Source: Crocinitomicaceae bacterium (lineage in GTDB: Bacteria; Bacteroidota; Bacteroidia; Flavobacteriales_D; Crocinitomicaceae). Taken from it: DNA of 17,057 nucleotides. The stretch is from NCBI GenBank assembly GCA_023264075.1, contig JALQTG010000119.1, positions 1-17,057 of the forward strand, in the 5' to 3' direction. A model generated the notes under the pieces. It was not told where the DNA came from and searched no databases. It saw only the letters and a list, made by a program, of their open reading frames with translations. The translations under genes and the position numbers were made by a program. Positions 16,125 to 17,057 of the stretch are shown here, piece after piece (position 1 is the first letter of the stretch; every line of letters starts with the position of its first letter).

Positions 16125-17057
16125 TTAATATTTCGCTTCAATCGCTGCTTTAATTGTATTGATATCAGCAATGGTAAATGTCCAAAAGTTCTCCGGAAAC
16201 AAGGCCATCAAATCGGCGTGTTCTGTTGGGGAAATTCTGCGTGTTTCAACAGGAGCGTAGCGTAAATTCCAAGCAAAAGCATAGGCTTCAGCAAGTACGT
16301 GAAGGAATTTTGCATTGTCGTTACCAAATGAGGCAAGACCGTCGTTAAGGTATTTAATCGCTTGATAAGCAGAAATTTCTTCCCATTCTTTACGGATGTT
16401 CAAGATGGCAGCATCTCTGTCGGCAAGTACATCATTCGTAATTGCTGCACGTCCTTTCAAGAAGTTGTTCATCATATCTGCATTCGAATTCAGAATTCCA
16501 TTTTGCGCATCGCAATATTTTCCCCAAAAACGGTTGGGAATGGTGGTTGGGAAATCAATATCCACTCCGAAATAACCAAATGCTTCATCAAAATGGTGTT
16601 CCATAGCAGTATAATATTTACCTGTTGATGGGTCAACAGCGGTTGTATTATCTACATCCATTTTTCCTGGACCAAAATATACGTTCAATGCTTGGTGCAT
16701 AAAAACGGCTCCCATTAGCCCTTTTTCAATAAACTGGAGATGTTCAATTCCTTTATCGTCAAATAAGTACGTTGAAGTCCCTGTTGTGAGCACTCCTGCT
16801 TGACCATCGGAGGCAGCCTGATCGAAACTTAAGCTCGATTTTGCGATGCTATCCATCCATGTTTCAAACAATGTTTGATCCAATGAAAAACATTTGTCTT
16901 TTAATTGTTTTGTGGAACTGAAGGAAAAGTTTCCATTTCCATTACCTCCAGTATTCGCAAACATGTCCTTTAAAGCTTGCGCTGAAATCGCTTGAGTTGT
17001 TCCACTTTTCATTAAGGTAACCATTTCGCTCAATTGATCAAGGCGTTCTGTTTGACC
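16125..17057 (-). CDS. DUF4856 domain protein (5' end outside the window)
   Basis: The reading frame runs open to the right edge, so the N terminus, which normally carries a lipoprotein signal, is missing. A TTG at 17033 is not the real start, since the frame continues upstream with GQTERLDQLSEMVTLMKSG, a segment typical of the family. The visible 310 residues end at AAIEAKY. Conserved-looking parts are IEHLQFIEKGLMGAVFMHQ, the EHHFDEAFGYFG block, and EWEEISAYQAIKYLND. The predicted fold is all helical. The biochemical function is unknown. In Bacteroidota this family is often encoded beside imelysin-like proteins, as here, and the His/Glu/Asp-rich EHHFDE block could bind metal; that is inference. 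It is the first gene of the operon visible in this window, and its promoter lies outside. Confidence 0.83.
   Translation of the reverse strand, partial: GQTERLDQLSEMVTLMKSGTTQAISAQALKDMFANTGGNGNGNFSFSSTKQLKDKCFSLDQTLFETWMDSIAKSSLSFDQAASDGQAGVLTTGTSTYLFDDKGIEHLQFIEKGLMGAVFMHQALNVYFGPGKMDVDNTTAVDPSTGKYYTAMEHHFDEAFGYFGVDIDFPTTIPNRFWGKYCDAQNGILNSNADMMNNFLKGRAAITNDVLADRDAAILNIRKEWEEISAYQAIKYLNDGLASFGNDNAKFLHVLAEAYAFAWNLRYAPVETRRISPTEHADLMALFPENFWTFTIADINTIKAAIEAKY

Overview
The window looks like ordinary chromosomal DNA from a Bacteroidota bacterium, most likely a member of Flavobacteriales. A Crocinitomicaceae/Fluviicola-like organism is my guess, with low confidence. The signs are: a secreted protease ending in a type IX secretion (T9SS) sorting tail; a long TonB-dependent receptor with an N-terminal carboxypeptidase-regulatory-like domain; LysS with a C-terminal extension; several TAnnTTTG promoter elements just upstream of genes; and weak or absent Shine-Dalgarno sequences. 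I see no rRNA, tRNA, CRISPR array, insertion sequence or prophage gene. Twelve protein genes fill nearly all of the window and the longest gap is about 210 bases.

Left part (1-4020, minus strand): lysS (lysyl-tRNA synthetase), then a secreted M43 (pappalysin/cytophagalysin-type) metalloprotease with a PKD domain and a T9SS tail. A perfect hairpin terminator separates the two. A divergent promoter region (4021-4230) leads into the plus-strand block.

Middle part (4231-11239, plus strand): polA (all three domains with intact motifs) plus a GNAT acetyltransferase; prs plus rplY (PRPP synthetase and ribosomal protein bL25), closed by a strong terminator; then an aminotransferase and a nitrilase-family omega-amidase that overlap by 13 bases. 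The last pair fits the glutamine transaminase/omega-amidase couple that finishes methionine salvage and repairs ketoglutaramate.

Right part (11233-17057, minus strand): a tightly packed operon read as DUF4856 protein (its 5' end lies outside the window), imelysin-family lipoprotein, vitamin K-dependent gamma-carboxylase (VKGC/HTTM) homologue, and FecA-like TonB-dependent receptor. The gaps between consecutive genes are +17, -8 and -4 bases, so the four are almost certainly co-translated. Imelysin-like proteins and FecA-like receptors point to iron or another metal. The membrane VKGC homologue keeps the residues that align with the human catalytic lysine and the active-site histidine, which makes this cluster the most interesting part of the window: a possible envelope metal-uptake system with an unexplained quinone-dependent membrane enzyme.
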